DNA from: Marinoscillum pacificum | Lineage (GTDB): Bacteria; Bacteroidota; Bacteroidia; Cytophagales; Cyclobacteriaceae | Direction: 5' to 3' | DNA length: 64,000 nucleotides | Assembly (NCBI RefSeq): GCF_024714495.1 | Contig: NZ_JAMZMJ010000019.1 | Span: 1 to 64,000 of the forward strand | Shown here: positions 27,387-37,217 of the stretch, piece by piece | How the letters are laid out: the number at the start of each line of letters is the position of its first letter | Numbering within the stretch: position 1 is the first letter of the stretch | Program-made: the position numbers and the translations under genes | The notes under the pieces: model-generated | Seen by the model: only the letters and a program-made list of their open reading frames with translations | Database searches by the model: none | Told to the model about the DNA's origin: nothing

Positions 27387-28244
27387 TCATCTGTGTAAAG
27401 AGGCTGCTCCAATAATGGCAGCTTCTTCTCCTAGTTCAGCGCACTTAACAGGAATGGAAATATCATTATCCCCTAGTATCTCGAATACACGAGGCATAAA
27501 CAATTGGGAAGACTTCATGATATTGCCTCCAACTACAATCACCTCAGGTTTCCGTTGCTGCGCAAAACCTACAATGAACTCGCCAAAATTTTGAGCAAAC
27601 TCTAAAAATAATGCCCGCGCAACTTCATCTTGATCATGGGTAAGTGCCATGTCTTTCACAGACTTCTTATTCCCAGTCCGAAGTACATACTGTTGTTCAA
27701 ACCACAACGTAGAAATGTAATCTTCGGCCACACCATCCTTAAAAGGAGAACACCACATGGAAGCATCGTCAGCAAGGGAATTTTCCATGAAGGCAGTACC
27801 AATACCTGTACCCAAAGTCATTCCAATACCTCTGGAATATTTACGAGCAGCACCACTTACAGCCTCTCCTTGCAAGAAACAGCCAGCATCATTTTTCATC
27901 AAAACATCTGTGGTTGACAAATTCAACGATTCGGCGAGCAGCTCTTTTACATTGAGACCATATAGCGCTTCATACTTGTTGTTATCCTTAATCAATGCAA
28001 TTCCTTTTTCATAATCGAACGGACCAGGCATGGCAATCCCCAATTTGGTTGCACCACAAAAATTGATACAAGATGTAATAACCGTCCCCCAATTTTGAAT
28101 AACCTCCTCTACTGAGCCTTTAGAATTCACCTCTCCTCGGAAAGTTCCTTCAGTAATAATTTTGCCAGATGTTAAATCAACGGGTGCTACGGTAATGTGT
28201 GAGCCACCTATATCTATTCCAACTACAATCTGTTGTTTGTTCAT
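27387..28244 (-). CDS. ROK-family sugar kinase
   Basis: A 285-residue kinase of the ROK/hexokinase superfamily. The phosphate loop VVGIDIGGSHITVAPVD is at the N-terminus, the catalytic Asp is in VLMKNDAGCFLQGEA, and RGIGMTLGTGIGTAFM is the phosphate-2 loop. The usual ROK zinc cluster CGxxGCxE is replaced by a short divergent stretch (ASMWCSPFKDGVAEDYIS). It overlaps the upstream enzyme gene by 4 bases and closes the PUL 2 operon. Characterised Bacteroides relatives phosphorylate glucose or mannose; with GH130 in the operon, mannose is a reasonable guess. Confidence 0.88.
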   Translation of the reverse strand: MNKQQIVVGIDIGGSHITVAPVDLTSGKIITEGTFRGEVNSKGSVEEVIQNWGTVITSCINFCGATKLGIAMPGPFDYEKGIALIKDNNKYEALYGLNVKELLAESLNLSTTDVLMKNDAGCFLQGEAVSGAARKYSRGIGMTLGTGIGTAFMENSLADDASMWCSPFKDGVAEDYISTLWFEQQYVLRTGNKKSVKDMALTHDQDEVARALFLEFAQNFGEFIVGFAQQRKPEVIVVGGNIMKSSQLFMPRVFEILGDNDISIPVKCAELGEEAAIIGAASLHR

Positions 28245-31200
28245 CTTTTGATAATCAATGAATGTCCTAATGAACTAGATGATGTTCTAATCAAATACAC
28301 TCCTTCTGGAATATCTCGTACATCAACAGTCACAAAGGACGCATTTTGGTTTCTGGTTAGTACTGCTTTGACCATTCGTCCAGAGAAATCATAGAGCTCT
28401 ACCTGATCACCAGCACTCACTTTTATTTGTACAGATGAGGTTGCAGGATTAGGATAAATAGTCATATTATCAGCTGTCAAGCCTGTTACAATTTTTGGTG
28501 ACCACTCACTAAGAAGATTCACCATGCTTTCTGGATCAAATGCTTCATCATATATACGAACTTCATCTAAGGAACCCCTAATATCGTATAGTTCATCTCC
28601 AGGAAGTCTCTTACCAACAGTGATCGCAACGCTCGATTGGTTCAACTGCCCGGAATGCGCAATAAAAGCATTCAACATCCCATCTATATACATCTGCATA
28701 CTAGAGCCATTGTAAGCTACCGCTACATGATACCATCGATCGACCTCCATTTCCTCGCTGCTGTCCAAATCCTTGATACCAGTGGTAGTATTGACTGTCC
28801 ATCGAAGTTTTTTATCAGCTGTAGTAGATAGTTTCCATCTCTGCTCCCAGCTACCATGTGAAATCAAAAAACGCTCTTCCGAGAAATTTGTAAACTTCAC
28901 CCATAGTGATATTCCTATATGATCACGGAAATTAAGTTCATCAGAATTGGTTACCAATAACTCATGTGAAGGACTTGACAGTCGTAAAGCTTCTAAAGCC
29001 GCCTCCTCAGGACCTTCCACATAATTTCCTCCACTCAACGAGGTGCTGAAATTGTTTACACTTTGATCAGATACGGTTTGATTCATTGACAACTGAAGCA
29101 AAGGTTCAGAAAGTTCATGCTCATCCACAATTAACAGATCTTTTGTAGCACTACTGGATTCGGTCCCATTGGAAGCTGTAAGCATCAGAGAAACAACCCC
29201 CTCCTCCACTGAAGTCACTTCAATAGATGCACCATTTTCAGAGACTATCGTTCCTCCTGTAACCGACCAATCGTATGTCAATTCCAAACCCTTAGGATCA
29301 GTCACTGAAGCATCTACGGTAAATGTAGTTCCGAGACGAAACCAGTTACTTTCTGAAGTAATAGCGTTAATTACTGGTGGTTCCGGAATCAACTCCACCA
29401 CCTCAATAAATAAGCTATCTGAAACGGATTGACCTCCGGAAGTAGCGATTACCTTGATTTTCACATTTCCTAATTCAGCAGGCATGTAGCTTAGTTCTGA
29501 CGCTGAAGCTTCTTGCAATTCATCATTAACAAACCATTGATAGCTCACAGATTCAGCACCAGAAGTGGTGCAATAAATAGCAGAAGTGGTACCTAGCTCA
29601 AGCTGATCCGTAGGTGACGCCAAGCTTTTAATTCGGACTTCTGAGGTGAAGTCATACCCATAATGGTAATCGACGATATCTTCTCCAGTATATAACTTTC
29701 CGTTAACCTCCTCCAATGCAGAACCTGGTGGTAACAAACTCACAAGAATTACACCTTTAGCGGGAATACTGATCGTTTGTGATCCATTGACATTGGTCTG
29801 AATTACTGTTTCAGAAATGGCATCGTATAGATCATGAGATTCCGTTCCAACCTCCAGAGTTATTGCTTTCTCCTGATCATATGGATTGAAATACAAATAA
29901 GTTGAAAACTCATTGGCGCTATAAAAATCAGTTGCATTCACATTTATCTGCAAGATGCCCTCAACATTCGTTTCATCGATCAACGCGCCCAAATATCCAA
30001 CATGAGAAGAACCATATAAGCCTAAATTGGTCTCTGCCCAGCCTGCTCCTTTGGAATCTCCTTGTGCATACAGATCGGTTCCTTCCCAGGTTTCTTTGAT
30101 CGCCTCATAAGCAATGACCGAATGTGGATCATTGGCCTGACTCCAGGCATAATCGGATTGTTGATTTTCAGGCAAGTATTTGGAATAAAAAAGTCTACTA
30201 GCATTAGCTACATTGAGAATCCATTTGGCAATGGACTTTGCATATCGCTTGTCGTATTTAACCAAAGGAGCTAATGAAGCTGCTTGCTGGAAGCCATTCA
30301 TCAAAAAGACATAATCATTGCCCTGATCATTGGCTTCACCTATCAGTCCTGAAACATCTTCCCCTCCCCAGGTGCCTACAACACTGCCCCAGCCACGCAG
30401 ATCTCCACGATCAAAACACCAGTTGAGTAGCTTATTTATATCATAATTTGCACCAAACTCAGCGTTTAGCTTAGCGGCTGTTAGCACACCGTAAGACAAC
30501 TGCAATTCGTAAGAAGGATTCTCAGTTTCTGAGTTAAGAAAATCCAGAGCCCATTGTGCTCCAACTAAATATTTTTCATCTGAAGTATGCTGATAAGCTT
30601 GATATAATATCCAGGCAATCGCTCCAGATGCTTCAGGTTCTTTGACACCTTCATCCAAAGGCTGCATGTCTGTTAAACTCCAGGCACGATAATTCATTTC
30701 CGGTTGAGTCCATGGAGCATCATTCGCTCCCATTGCCTCCACAGCCGCCAACCAGCGATCCGCCACACTGATGAATTGATTTTCAAAGCCATCAGTAGAA
30801 GGGTACAAATCATACAATTGATAAAAGAAGACGTTAGGCATGGTTTCATACCACCAATCATGACCAGAGTTATCGGACGGCCCATTGAGGTATACCAATT
30901 CTTCATTTTTGAGATTATAGAAATCTCGAACTTTTGTTACCCAATCAATATTGAACTGGGAAGTTTTATCAGCACCAACGAGTGTAGCACCTACAATGGA
31001 AGGAATAATGTTGATAGCTTCTCGCTGCTGTCCATGAGAACTAGACCCAACATAGCTATCCATAAAAATAGGCTGAATCTCAGGGTAATTGATTCCCTCT
31101 GAGCCTAAAGTAACAATAGGAAGATGCTCACCTTCCTGAGAAATATTAAAGACCAGACTATCATACTTTCTAGCCACATCCTTCCAATCCCGCATAGTAT

Positions 31201-31315
31201 ATGTGGAAGGTAGATCTGGCATCTGAGCTACTCGATCAAGTTCAATTTGCTGAGCATTCAGTAATTGACCAGTCAATGTGAACAAAGCCAACAGGCATAA
31301 GTAGATTTTTCTCAT
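28241..31315 (-). CDS. Unclassified PUL enzyme with Ig/PKD-like, LamG and T9SS domains
   Basis: A 1024-residue surface protein (signal peptide MRKIYLCLLALFTLTGQLLNAQ; an upstream frame start at 31354 is rejected because it precedes the signal). Residues about 20-560 are homologous to the 576-residue lipoprotein at 37218-38948: DWWYETMPNVFFYQLYDLYP, LNWCFDRGDLRGWGSVVGTWG, YAKSIAKWILNVANASRLFYSKYLP and NATDFYSANEFSTYLYFNPYD. That part looks like an alpha-helical toroid plus beta-sandwich, as in many polysaccharide-active enzymes, but I cannot place it in a CAZy family. Two Ig/PKD-like domains (about 575-760), a LamG domain (about 790-935) and a T9SS sorting domain (MTIYPNPATSS to SLIIKR) follow. 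Confidence 0.85.
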   Translation of the reverse strand: MRKIYLCLLALFTLTGQLLNAQQIELDRVAQMPDLPSTYTMRDWKDVARKYDSLVFNISQEGEHLPIVTLGSEGINYPEIQPIFMDSYVGSSSHGQQREAINIIPSIVGATLVGADKTSQFNIDWVTKVRDFYNLKNEELVYLNGPSDNSGHDWWYETMPNVFFYQLYDLYPSTDGFENQFISVADRWLAAVEAMGANDAPWTQPEMNYRAWSLTDMQPLDEGVKEPEASGAIAWILYQAYQHTSDEKYLVGAQWALDFLNSETENPSYELQLSYGVLTAAKLNAEFGANYDINKLLNWCFDRGDLRGWGSVVGTWGGEDVSGLIGEANDQGNDYVFLMNGFQQAASLAPLVKYDKRYAKSIAKWILNVANASRLFYSKYLPENQQSDYAWSQANDPHSVIAYEAIKETWEGTDLYAQGDSKGAGWAETNLGLYGSSHVGYLGALIDETNVEGILQINVNATDFYSANEFSTYLYFNPYDQEKAITLEVGTESHDLYDAISETVIQTNVNGSQTISIPAKGVILVSLLPPGSALEEVNGKLYTGEDIVDYHYGYDFTSEVRIKSLASPTDQLELGTTSAIYCTTSGAESVSYQWFVNDELQEASASELSYMPAELGNVKIKVIATSGGQSVSDSLFIEVVELIPEPPVINAITSESNWFRLGTTFTVDASVTDPKGLELTYDWSVTGGTIVSENGASIEVTSVEEGVVSLMLTASNGTESSSATKDLLIVDEHELSEPLLQLSMNQTVSDQSVNNFSTSLSGGNYVEGPEEAALEALRLSSPSHELLVTNSDELNFRDHIGISLWVKFTNFSEERFLISHGSWEQRWKLSTTADKKLRWTVNTTTGIKDLDSSEEMEVDRWYHVAVAYNGSSMQMYIDGMLNAFIAHSGQLNQSSVAITVGKRLPGDELYDIRGSLDEVRIYDEAFDPESMVNLLSEWSPKIVTGLTADNMTIYPNPATSSVQIKVSAGDQVELYDFSGRMVKAVLTRNQNASFVTVDVRDIPEGVYLIRTSSSSLGHSLIIKR

Positions 31316-31333
31316 AGGTCTGGATGGAAAATA

Positions 31334-31473
31334 GACTGTCTCACAAGGTGTCATTTCGTCTTTGGAGAAATCTTTCTAGAATTTTAAAGTCTTAATATTC
31401 TGAAGAGATAGATTTCTCTAGTCGAGCACCTCGTTACCTCGAAATGACATTATTTAGAACCTTTGAGACAGTC
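31334..31473. repeat. 140-bp nested inverted-repeat element inside the PUL 2 operon
   Basis: Three nested perfect pairs: outer GACTGTCTCA / TGAGACAGTC, middle TGTCATTTCG / CGAAATGACA, inner GAGAAATCT / AGATTTCTC. The middle and inner cores have the GTCATTyC ... GAATCT-like layout seen in the 155-bp repeats at 26.5-27.4 kb and the element at 47.6 kb. It lies between the LamG lipoprotein stop and the downstream enzyme start, so it will be transcribed as a strong hairpin. Confidence 0.85.
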
Positions 31474-31500
31474 TTAATTAAGTATTAAATGGAATATATA

Positions 31501-32580
31501 TTACTCGGCTACTTTCTCTACATCATAGATAGATGCAATCTGTGTAGCAGTAAGTACTTTGTTGTAAATACGAACTTCATCCAAAGAACCTTTGAAGTAT
31601 CCACCCCAATCCACGTAGTAAGGACTTGACTCATCAGTTGAGTAAGTAGAAGTTGGTAAGTCCTGACCGATTGTCAAGTTAACTGGCGCATCAGCAATAG
31701 AAATAGCAGTACCTGGGGTATTGTCCCACTTTTTGATTTCCTGACCATTTACATAGAAAGTCATTTCACCACCACCGAATGATACAGCAACGTGCAACCA
31801 TGAACCTCTTGGAAGCTCAGGTGATTCGTTATCTCTATCATAATATGCAGGATCCGCAGCACCATCCACATCAGCTTTCACAGTCATAAAAGCTTTATTT
31901 GCTTCTTGCAATTGCAACTTGTAACCGTTCCAACGGTTCATTGATACCATGTAGTTATTCGCCCAAATATCACCTTCATCGTCGGCATTTACCCACAGAG
32001 AAATCGTCATATTTTCAGGATTCAATGCAGTAGAATAAGGGATTTCTACGTTAGCTCCGTCACCAAAGTGAAGTGCCTTAGCAGCATTACCATATCTATC
32101 TGTAGTCCACTCAGGAGAACCTGCACCCCAGTTGCTGTGACCAGTTGTCAGTGTACCTGTTCTTTCGTTTCCAGAAAAATCTATTGTAGAAGTACCTTCA
32201 CCTTCATCGAATGTCCAGTGACCTACCAATGCATCCGGCTCAATAGCAATAACTTCTTTTGCCTGGAAATCGATGATCGCCTGATTCAACGCTGTAGTTG
32301 CATTATCAACTGCCGTTTGAGTAACATCCTCAGATGCATTTACTTGTTCTGCAAGATCAACAGCAGCTTCCAATCCTGCTTTTGATCCAATCTGAAACTG
32401 GCCTTCAGCAGTACCTTCAACGCTCGCGTCCAATACGGTATTCGCTTCTGTAATTTTCGCTGCAAGCTGAGTTTTATCAACTTGCACCTCTGGATCATCA
32501 TCCGAACAAGAAGCAAGAATAGATACCGCTACTAGCGAAAAGACCCATAAAAAGTGTTTGAAATTTGTTCTCATATTCAT
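31501..32580 (-). CDS. FIVAR-LamG surface glycan-binding lipoprotein (SusE/F position)
   Basis: A 359-residue lipoprotein (lipobox VSILASC, Cys25, followed by SDDD, an acidic surface-export signal). Residues about 35-115 form a FIVAR-like helical repeat (LAAKITEANTVLDASVEG ... VDNATTALNQAIIDFQ). Residues about 120-350 form a LamG concanavalin-like domain (LVGHWTFDEGEGTSTIDFSGN ... GSLDEVRIYNKVLTATQIASIY). It lies directly after susD, where Bacteroidota place auxiliary surface glycan-binding proteins. No catalytic residues are expected. The LamG part resembles that of the enzyme encoded next in the operon. Confidence 0.88.
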   Translation of the reverse strand: MNMRTNFKHFLWVFSLVAVSILASCSDDDPEVQVDKTQLAAKITEANTVLDASVEGTAEGQFQIGSKAGLEAAVDLAEQVNASEDVTQTAVDNATTALNQAIIDFQAKEVIAIEPDALVGHWTFDEGEGTSTIDFSGNERTGTLTTGHSNWGAGSPEWTTDRYGNAAKALHFGDGANVEIPYSTALNPENMTISLWVNADDEGDIWANNYMVSMNRWNGYKLQLQEANKAFMTVKADVDGAADPAYYDRDNESPELPRGSWLHVAVSFGGGEMTFYVNGQEIKKWDNTPGTAISIADAPVNLTIGQDLPTSTYSTDESSPYYVDWGGYFKGSLDEVRIYNKVLTATQIASIYDVEKVAE

Positions 32581-32621
32581 CTGTTTTTTAGATTATGTGT
32601 TTTGATGGTTATTAAGATTTA

Positions 32622-34100
32622 TTAATTGATTGCTTGATTGATATCCGTCTCAGCCAGAGGCAACAAGAAGTACCTATTGGCCTCATAGCTGAAATCGGTG
32701 GTTGCAGAAAGAGCCGCTTCAGCAGCGGTTTTCCCGTATCTCATGAGGTCATAGTATCTGTGAAACTCTAACCCCAGCTCAACTCTTCGCTCATGACGTA
32801 TCGCCTCACGAAGTTGATTGGTATCTGTAGTGGTCACTGCTGGAAGCAAGCCTGCTGGCAATGCTCCAAATCCAGTAAGATCTTCATCATGTAAATAGCT
32901 TTCTCTCGCTCGCTGGCGCACTGCATTGAGTGGAGCTAAAGCTTCAGAACCTCTACCCAATTCATTCAGAGCCTCTGCTTTCATGAGCAAAACTTCCGCA
33001 TAGCGCATGTAGACATAGTTCAGTCCACCATCTCCTTTGGTTCCCTTTGGCACTTCTGCTAGCGGCTGCAAATGTTTTTTGCTAATAAATCCTGTTGGTG
33101 ACCAGGTCGGAACAAAGTCCTCACCGTTCAACCATTTGGTTCCTTCTCGACCTACTGAGTAGTCCAATCTCGGGTCAACGACTGCCTCTCCGGTTTCTTC
33201 AAATTCATCGACAAAATCCTGTGTAGGAGAGTTAAAGAAATAGCCATTCTCTGGCTGTGGAGCAAAGTATTGATTTAAGTAAGATCCTAACTTTGGAGAC
33301 ATCCCTGTGAGGTGTCGAATAGCAAATACGGTTTCTGAATTATCTTGATTTCCCAGAGTGAAATTGTCTGTATACAATGAAGTCAATGCATAAGAACCAG
33401 CAGACTCCAATTCGGTGATTGCATCTAATGATCCCTGATAATTTCCTTGAAAGAGTCTGCATTTAGCCAATAAACCCCAAGCTGCACCTGAAGTTACGCG
33501 GCCACTTGCTGATACTGGTAAAATGCTTGCTGCTGTTTCCAGATCTTCATCAATCTGCGCATAGATAGTTTCCACACTACTCAGTGGAACATGTATTTGA
33601 TTTGAAGTCAGTGGAGGCAACAATTTCAATGGTACTTCTCCGAAGATGTTTACCAAATGGAAGTAGAAATACGATCTTAGAAACAGCGCCTCTCCCTGGA
33701 TTTCTCCTTTTCTCTCCGCATCCATGTCAATATCAGGAAGACTGGCCAGCAAATAGTTAGCCCTCGTAATACCTTCATAGTAATGCTTCCAGATATTGTT
33801 CAAGTAAGCATTACTTGGCTGATAGGTGAAATCATCAATGAACTGAATGTCATTTTGATCTCCAGACTGACCACCTTTCACAGCATCATCGGAAGCCACA
33901 TCACCAAATACCCAAAGGTGGTTGCGAACATCACTGAAGGAAACGGCATTGTAAATTCCGGTCAATGCCAACTCTGCATGATCCTCCGTTTGATAAAACG
34001 TAGCGTTGGAATAATTGCCTTGTAGATCTTCTTGCAAAAAGTCTTCACATCCAAATAAGAATGATCCGAGCAATGCGATAGATAGAATATTTTTTCTCAT
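32622..34100 (-). CDS. SusD/RagB-family glycan-binding lipoprotein of PUL 2
   Basis: A 492-residue lipoprotein (MRKNILSIALLGSFLFGC, Cys18). SusD hallmarks: NATFYQTEDHAELALTGIYNAV near the N-terminus, GEALFLRSYFYFHLVNIFGEVPL, AAWGLLAKCRLFQGNY, and the C-terminal YMRYAEVLLMKAEALNELGRGSEAL with RHERRVELGLEFHRYYDLMRYGK. It starts 13 bases after susC and is followed by the LamG lipoprotein, forming the usual transporter-lid-binding protein order. Confidence 0.95.
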   Translation of the reverse strand: MRKNILSIALLGSFLFGCEDFLQEDLQGNYSNATFYQTEDHAELALTGIYNAVSFSDVRNHLWVFGDVASDDAVKGGQSGDQNDIQFIDDFTYQPSNAYLNNIWKHYYEGITRANYLLASLPDIDMDAERKGEIQGEALFLRSYFYFHLVNIFGEVPLKLLPPLTSNQIHVPLSSVETIYAQIDEDLETAASILPVSASGRVTSGAAWGLLAKCRLFQGNYQGSLDAITELESAGSYALTSLYTDNFTLGNQDNSETVFAIRHLTGMSPKLGSYLNQYFAPQPENGYFFNSPTQDFVDEFEETGEAVVDPRLDYSVGREGTKWLNGEDFVPTWSPTGFISKKHLQPLAEVPKGTKGDGGLNYVYMRYAEVLLMKAEALNELGRGSEALAPLNAVRQRARESYLHDEDLTGFGALPAGLLPAVTTTDTNQLREAIRHERRVELGLEFHRYYDLMRYGKTAAEAALSATTDFSYEANRYFLLPLAETDINQAIN

Positions 34101-34113
34101 GATTCTTATGTGT

Positions 34114-37100
34114 TTAGAAGCTTAGGTTTACACCGATATTGTAAGAGCGAGCGGATGGATAAGTACCCCAGTCGATGCTTCTTGCCATGTCTCCATCACT
34201 GGTGGCATTGTCACTGGTAGTCATCTCAGGATCCAGCCCATAGTATTTCGTGAAGGTCAATAGGTTCTGTGCCGACACATAAACTCTCAGTCGGGTCAAG
34301 TGCAGTTTATCCAATGTTGCTTGAGGGAAATTGTATCCCACCTGAACGTTCTTCAATCGAGTGTAAGATCCATCTCTCAGGAATCGAGTAGAGATTCTGG
34401 TGTTGTTATTCGAACCACTCCAGGACGCTCTTGGATATTCATTAGATGTACCCTCACCTGTCCAGCGATTGTCGTAATACTCTTTGGTTAAGTTGAATGG
34501 CCTGTAGAATCCTTCAATATCATGGAATGCCACATTGTAGATATCAAAGCCGTAGGCGCCCTGGAAGAATAAAGTCGCATCGAAATTCTTGTAATTAGCC
34601 ATAAGATTAAGTCCAGCTGTGAACTTTGGAATTGGACTACCTACATGCGTACGATCCTTTTCATCTATGTAGTTATCGCCATTCTGATCTTTGTATTTCA
34701 CATCTCCCGGACGAATGTTGCTCCCCTGATAGGCACTCGTTGAAATATCCAGTTGATTCTGGAATATCCCTTCCATTTCATACATGTAGAATGATCCAAT
34801 AGAGTGGCCTTCTTCTGTTCTCGTGGTGTAGTTGCTTCCGATCGCTCCACCAGAAATGAAGCCATCCATGCTAAGTACCTCGTTATGAAGATATGCTCCG
34901 TTTCCAGAGATATTGAAGCTGAAATCATTGTAAGTCTTTCTGAAACCTAAAAGCAACTCAATACCTTCATTCAAAATCTCACCATTGTTCACCCAGGCAG
35001 CCGAAGCATACCCCGCACTTGCAGGGTTTGGCGCTTTTACCAGCATGTCTGTTGTCAACTTGTAGTAGTAGTCCACTGAACCATACAATACACCTTGTTT
35101 GATTTCGAAATCCACACCTGTATTGAACTGGTTGCTGGATTCCCATTTCACCTGGTTGTTACCCAATTGAGTTACTGCATAGCCATCATTATATGATGTA
35201 CCAGTGAACGGGTAATTGTAGTTTGGACTAATCAGATCAGAATAGGCATAGTTTCCAATCTCCTGGTTACCAATTTCTCCATATCCCACTCTTAATTTCA
35301 ATTGAGAAATCAGGTCTACATTTTCTAGAAATGCTTCTTTGTGCAAGTTCCAACCTCCTGAAACCGCATAGAACGTTCCCCATTTGTTCTCAGACGCAAA
35401 GCGTGAAGAACCATCTCTTCTTACAGAGGCACTGAACTGGTATTTATCATTGAAATCATAGTCAACCTTACCGAAGAAAGACAACAGGGTGAATGCATAT
35501 CGACCTTCACTTACAGCAGGCTCGCCCATTCCATTGCCTAGATACACCAAATTCGGATCCTGATCTGGGAAGTCTCTTCCTGTTTGGCTTGAAAAATAGC
35601 CTTCTGTCTTTATCGCTTCCGATCCAACCAATACACTGAATCGATGACTATCTAACTTTTTATCAAATTGAAGAACGTTGTTATTAGTCCAGGAAACTGC
35701 GCTGTTATTTTGCACATTCAATCGATTCGGGTTGTTGATTCGATCGTTGGAACCCCAGTTTCTGTCAAACCTTCTTTGCAATCCATCTTCTGAATCAAAA
35801 CCAAAGTTAGAGGTCAGTCTAAGATTCTCAGCGAATCGAACGATTCCGAATACTTTTCCAAAGTATCTGTCTGTAGTTCTGTTGTTATCTGAATAATTGG
35901 CCAATCCAACAGGGTTGTAACCATCTCCGAACATCCCTGGATACTGCGGAAGATCTACATAATCACCATTTTCGTCATAAATTGGAATGGCAGGAGTTCT
36001 GAAGAAAGCATATCGAACAATACTTCCACCGTTTCCACCAGCTCCATCTCCAGAACTTCCAATAATGCTTCTGTGCGATCTTGATACATTCAAATTCAAT
36101 CCCGTAGTGAACCAATCATTCATTTTCGTATTTAGATTGATTCTACCTGACAATCGATCGTAATCACTTCCAATAATGATCCCCTCCTGATCGAAGTAAG
36201 TCATTGATAGCAAGTACTGAGTCTTATCGTTTCCGCCACTTGCTGTGATGCCGTAGTTCTGCATAACTGCAGTTCTGAAGATTGCTTCCAGGTGATTTTC
36301 ATCTGGTAATCCGGCTGCAATTTCATCAGTGATTAAAGCTCTTTTGAATAAGTCGTCTGAAACGAAAGCATTGTCATTGTTAGCCGCTTCATTATACATT
36401 TCGATATACTGATCACGGTTGGTCATCTCTGTCAGCTTACCGTGTGTTTGCACACCAACCTGAGAGTTGATGGTGATCATGGAGCGATCTTTTGATCCCT
36501 TTTTGGTAGTAATTAAAACGACACCATTGTTGGCACGAGATCCATAAAGAGCCGCTGCAGATGCATCTTTCAGAATAGTAATCTCTTCGATATCCTGTGG
36601 AGAAAGGATGTTCAACACTTCACGTGTGGGCACACCATCTACGACATACAATGGATCGTTGCTACTGTTCAATGAACCGATACCTCGAATCCGAACCGAT
36701 ACTCCTTCACCAGGAGCACCAGTGACTTGTGAGATGTTCACACCAGGAGCACGACCCTGCAATGCCTGATCAATACCCGCAACTGGAAGAGCGTTCAAAT
36801 CCTTTCCTTTCACCGATGCCAAAGCACCAGTTACATCTGATTTCGTTTGAGTGCTATATCCAACAACGATTACTTCCTCTAGCTGTTTGTTGTCCAACTC
36901 CAGACTAACATCTATGCGAGTTTTACCTCCCATTGGAATGATCTGAGTTGCATAACCGATGAAAGAGATCACTAAATTGGCATCCTGTAAGGAATCCGGA
37001 GCCGAGAACGCATAGTTTCCCTCATAGTCAGTGATGGTTCCGATCGTAGTATTTTGGATGAATACGCTGGCACCAATTACTTCCATACCGGTTTCATCGA

Positions 37101-37191
37101 TCACCTTTCCTGTGACTCGCTGCTGTGCAGACACTGACCAACTCGCCAGCATCAGACACATCATGAATAGTAACTTGTATATTTTCATCAT
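34114..37191 (-). CDS. SusC/RagA TonB-dependent transporter (PUL 2)
   Basis: The start at 37191 gives MMKIYKLLFMMCLMLASWSVSA, a proper signal peptide; a GTG ten codons upstream would overlap the preceding gene. After the signal come the carboxypeptidase-D-like extension (RVTGKVIDETGMEVIGASVFI), VIVVGYSTQTKSDVTGAL (TonB-box region), the plug (SPQDIEEITILKDASAAALYGSRANNGVVLITTKKG) and the barrel to LSF-terminal NIGVNLSF. There is no STN domain, which agrees with control by a hybrid two-component system instead of FecR/sigma. Confidence 0.96.
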   Translation of the reverse strand: MMKIYKLLFMMCLMLASWSVSAQQRVTGKVIDETGMEVIGASVFIQNTTIGTITDYEGNYAFSAPDSLQDANLVISFIGYATQIIPMGGKTRIDVSLELDNKQLEEVIVVGYSTQTKSDVTGALASVKGKDLNALPVAGIDQALQGRAPGVNISQVTGAPGEGVSVRIRGIGSLNSSNDPLYVVDGVPTREVLNILSPQDIEEITILKDASAAALYGSRANNGVVLITTKKGSKDRSMITINSQVGVQTHGKLTEMTNRDQYIEMYNEAANNDNAFVSDDLFKRALITDEIAAGLPDENHLEAIFRTAVMQNYGITASGGNDKTQYLLSMTYFDQEGIIIGSDYDRLSGRINLNTKMNDWFTTGLNLNVSRSHRSIIGSSGDGAGGNGGSIVRYAFFRTPAIPIYDENGDYVDLPQYPGMFGDGYNPVGLANYSDNNRTTDRYFGKVFGIVRFAENLRLTSNFGFDSEDGLQRRFDRNWGSNDRINNPNRLNVQNNSAVSWTNNNVLQFDKKLDSHRFSVLVGSEAIKTEGYFSSQTGRDFPDQDPNLVYLGNGMGEPAVSEGRYAFTLLSFFGKVDYDFNDKYQFSASVRRDGSSRFASENKWGTFYAVSGGWNLHKEAFLENVDLISQLKLRVGYGEIGNQEIGNYAYSDLISPNYNYPFTGTSYNDGYAVTQLGNNQVKWESSNQFNTGVDFEIKQGVLYGSVDYYYKLTTDMLVKAPNPASAGYASAAWVNNGEILNEGIELLLGFRKTYNDFSFNISGNGAYLHNEVLSMDGFISGGAIGSNYTTRTEEGHSIGSFYMYEMEGIFQNQLDISTSAYQGSNIRPGDVKYKDQNGDNYIDEKDRTHVGSPIPKFTAGLNLMANYKNFDATLFFQGAYGFDIYNVAFHDIEGFYRPFNLTKEYYDNRWTGEGTSNEYPRASWSGSNNNTRISTRFLRDGSYTRLKNVQVGYNFPQATLDKLHLTRLRVYVSAQNLLTFTKYYGLDPEMTTSDNATSDGDMARSIDWGTYPSARSYNIGVNLSF

Positions 37192-37217
37192 CTTTTGATT
37201 AATCCTTTTATTTTCAA

